Source: an uncultured Granulicella sp. | GTDB lineage: Bacteria; Acidobacteriota; Terriglobia; Terriglobales; Acidobacteriaceae | NCBI GenBank assembly: GCA_903932155.1 | Contig: CAIZFH010000015.1 | Location: forward strand, 1-44,047 | DNA length: 44,047 nt | Reading direction: 5' to 3' | Shown here: positions 42,449 to 44,047 of the stretch, piece after piece | Layout: every line of letters starts with the position of its first letter | Position numbering within the stretch: position 1 is the stretch's first letter | Translations under genes and position numbers: made by a program | The notes under the pieces: model-generated | Seen by the model: only the letters and a program-made list of their open reading frames with translations | Database searches by the model: none | What the model was told of the DNA's origin: nothing

Positions 42449-43417
42449 ATGGCAACACTCACCATGATGGAACAGACGGACGCGCCCAAACCTCATATGC
42501 AAGTCGTGGATGGCCCCCACGACGTCACCACTGAAACCTCCAACATCGCATCCGAGGGCTTTGATACCAAATCGGCGCTGGAGATTGCGCGCATCATCAA
42601 TCACGAGGATGCCAAGGTTACTTCTGCCATCCGCAAAGCCCTTCCAGAGATCGCCACCGTCATCGACATCGTCGCACGTTCCCTGCGCGATGGCGGTCGT
42701 CTCATCTACGTTGGCGCAGGCTCCAGCGGTCGCATCGCCGCGCTTGACGCATCCGAGTGTCCTTCCAGCTACTCCACGATGCCCGCGCAAGTGCAATACA
42801 TCATGGCCGGTGGCCCCAAGGCACTCGCCAGTGCCTCCGACGCCAATGAAGATTCGCCCGAACTTGGCCAGCGCGACATCGCCCGCCGTCGCCCCACACG
42901 CAAAGACATCGTCATTGGAGTCTCCGCCTCCGGCAGCACGCCCTACGTCGTCGGCGCGGTTGAGTACGCACGTGCACGCGGAGCCATCACCGCCGCCATC
43001 ACATGCAACAATAGCACCAAGCTCGCCGGGGTCTCCGACAACACCATCGTCGTCGAGGTCGGCCCAGAGGTAGTCTCCGGCTCCACCCGCATGAAGGCAG
43101 GCACCGCCCAGAAGATGGTATGCAACATGATCACTACTGGTGCCATGACCCGCCTGGGTTACGTCTACGACAATCTCATGGTCAACGTTCACATGAAGAA
43201 CGCCAAGCTGGTCGAGCGAGGTATCCGTGTCCTCATGCGCGTCTGCAACATCGACCGCGACTTCGCCATCCGCACCATTAAGTCCGCCGGCAAGTCCATC
43301 CCCATCGCAGTCGTCATGCTCAAGGCAAACGTCGACAAGATGGAGGCCGTCCGCCGTCTCGCCAAATCCGACGGCAACGTCCGCCTCGCCATCGACGACT
43401 CCCGCCTCGAACTCTAG
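42449..43417 (+). CDS. murQ: N-acetylmuramic acid 6-phosphate etherase
   Basis: This is a 322-residue SIS-domain enzyme that cleaves the lactyl ether of MurNAc-6-phosphate to GlcNAc-6-phosphate in cell-wall recycling. Motifs are TTETSNIASEGFDTKSALEIARIINHEDAKV at the N-terminus, YVGAGSSGRIAALDASECPSSY (active-site Glu in ASEC), ANEDSPELG, GVSASGSTPYVVGA and SGSTRMKAGTAQKMVCN. The start ATG 42449 is preferred, although its ribosome site is weak. The downstream neighbour murA suggests a cell-wall setting, but a hairpin repeat lies between them. Confidence 0.92.
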   Translation: MATLTMMEQTDAPKPHMQVVDGPHDVTTETSNIASEGFDTKSALEIARIINHEDAKVTSAIRKALPEIATVIDIVARSLRDGGRLIYVGAGSSGRIAALDASECPSSYSTMPAQVQYIMAGGPKALASASDANEDSPELGQRDIARRRPTRKDIVIGVSASGSTPYVVGAVEYARARGAITAAITCNNSTKLAGVSDNTIVVEVGPEVVSGSTRMKAGTAQKMVCNMITTGAMTRLGYVYDNLMVNVHMKNAKLVERGIRVLMRVCNIDRDFAIRTIKSAGKSIPIAVVMLKANVDKMEAVRRLAKSDGNVRLAIDDSRLEL

Positions 43418-43437
43418 CCCGGCTTTTTCACCGTGTG

Positions 43438-43467
43438 CCCCATATCTCGATTTTGAGATGTGGGATT
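43438..43467 (+). terminator. Hairpin of the same type as 23490, behind murQ
   Basis: CCCATATCTC-GATTTT-GAGATGTGGG forms a 10-bp stem with one G-U pair, and no good T-run follows. It shares the core TCTCG.TTTTGAGA and the preceding GTGCCCC with the terminator at 23490. Confidence 0.65.
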
Positions 43468-43545
43468 ACGCATTTCCCCAACGCCTCCCCCCCGCACCAA
43501 CCCTGTCACTCATCTCCCCGCCCGCCATTCCCGTAAACTATCTCC

Positions 43546-44047
43546 ATGGACAAGTTTGTCGTTCGCGGAGGCAATCCCCTCCTCGGCACCATCAAAGTCT
43601 CCGGCGCAAAGAACTCCGCTCTGCCCTGCATGGCCGCCGCCATCCTCACCGAGGACGAACTCATCCTGGAGAACATTCCCCAGGTCCGCGACATCGAGAC
43701 CGAGCGCCGCCTCCTCGCCGCCATGGGTGCCGAGGTCGATCTTGGCTACGGCCGCGCCCAGCATCGCACCAGCATCCGCTGCGCCATTCTCTCCGACCCC
43801 GTAGCCAAGTACGAGATCGTCAAAACCATGCGCGCCAGCTCGCTCGTCCTCGGTCCGCTCATCGCCCGCACCGGCATCGCCCGCGTTGCCATGCCCGGCG
43901 GTTGCGCCATCGGCGGCCGCCCCATCGATCTGCACATCAAGGGCCTCGAAGCCATGGGTAGCACCATCACCCAGGACCACGGCTACCTCGAAGCGCGTTC
44001 GCCCAATAACGGCAGCTCCCGTCTCAAGGGCGCGCACATCGTCTTCG
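43546..44047 (+). CDS. murA: UDP-N-acetylglucosamine 1-carboxyvinyltransferase, 5' part
   Basis: The first 167 codons of MurA are present; the frame runs off the window end without a stop (full length is about 420 residues). MDKFVVRGGNPLLGTIKVSG, GAKNSALP with the conserved K22, KTMRASSLVLGPLIAR, and the active-site cysteine C120 in MPGGCAIGGRPIDLHIKGLE are all intact. The catalytic Cys is the residue alkylated by fosfomycin in sensitive enzymes. It catalyses the first committed step of peptidoglycan synthesis. Confidence 0.95.
   Translation, partial: MDKFVVRGGNPLLGTIKVSGAKNSALPCMAAAILTEDELILENIPQVRDIETERRLLAAMGAEVDLGYGRAQHRTSIRCAILSDPVAKYEIVKTMRASSLVLGPLIARTGIARVAMPGGCAIGGRPIDLHIKGLEAMGSTITQDHGYLEARSPNNGSSRLKGAHIVF

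Overview
The window is high-GC bacterial chromosome and most likely comes from an acidobacterium (Acidobacteriota, class Terriglobia). The best indications are a secreted TIGR03435-type 'soil-associated' protein, a tandem pair of Tat-exported GH29 fucosidase-like enzymes, many uncharacterised polytopic membrane proteins, and short intergenic palindromic repeats beginning GTCATTCC/GTCATCC. No database was available, so the taxonomic call is an inference.

Layout. 1-5.2 kb: terminator of an upstream gene, a small excisionase-type HTH protein, a Tat-exported metallophosphoesterase, an M24 aminopeptidase, then accB-accC (biotin carrier and biotin carboxylase of acetyl-CoA carboxylase). 5.2-9.0 kb: thiE and two APC-family amino-acid permeases. 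9.0-11.6 kb (minus): TIGR03435 protein and an overlapping operon of two paralogous membrane proteins plus a winged-helix regulator, with a palindrome over a TATAAT box. 11.7-18.4 kb: four large membrane proteins of the polyprenyl-phosphate-sugar glycosyltransferase type (GT39-like and GT87-like). 18.4-21.7 kb: Lgt-like protein, hypoxanthine phosphoribosyltransferase, HigB/HigA toxin-antitoxin pair and deoC. 21.8-26.9 kb: two tandem GH29 alpha-L-fucosidases and a GH27 alpha-galactosidase, a glycan-degradation block. 27.0-30.7 kb: aroA and two GT4 glycosyltransferases in tight succession. 30.7-34.7 kb: bifunctional nuclease and miaB (minus), then der (plus), whose reading frame contains two in-frame insertions of intergenic-repeat type.

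34.7-39.4 kb is the accessory part. Its base composition is visibly more AT-rich. It holds a two-gene DUF262 + FRG-domain module (a candidate defence system), a perfect 19-bp inverted repeat, a PIN-toxin/RHH-antitoxin pair with two palindromes in front of it, about 1.4 kb of mostly non-coding DNA rich in repeats, and a 54-residue secreted peptide followed by a multi-pass membrane protein. 39.4-44.0 kb returns to housekeeping and cell-wall functions: signal peptidase I, a serine beta-lactamase-like hydrolase, MurQ, and the 5' part of murA, cut by the window end.

The FRG-DUF262 module is the best candidate for a little-described system. The most unusual sequence observation is the repeat-derived growth of the essential GTPase Der. 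No tRNA, rRNA, insertion sequence or CRISPR array was recognised.
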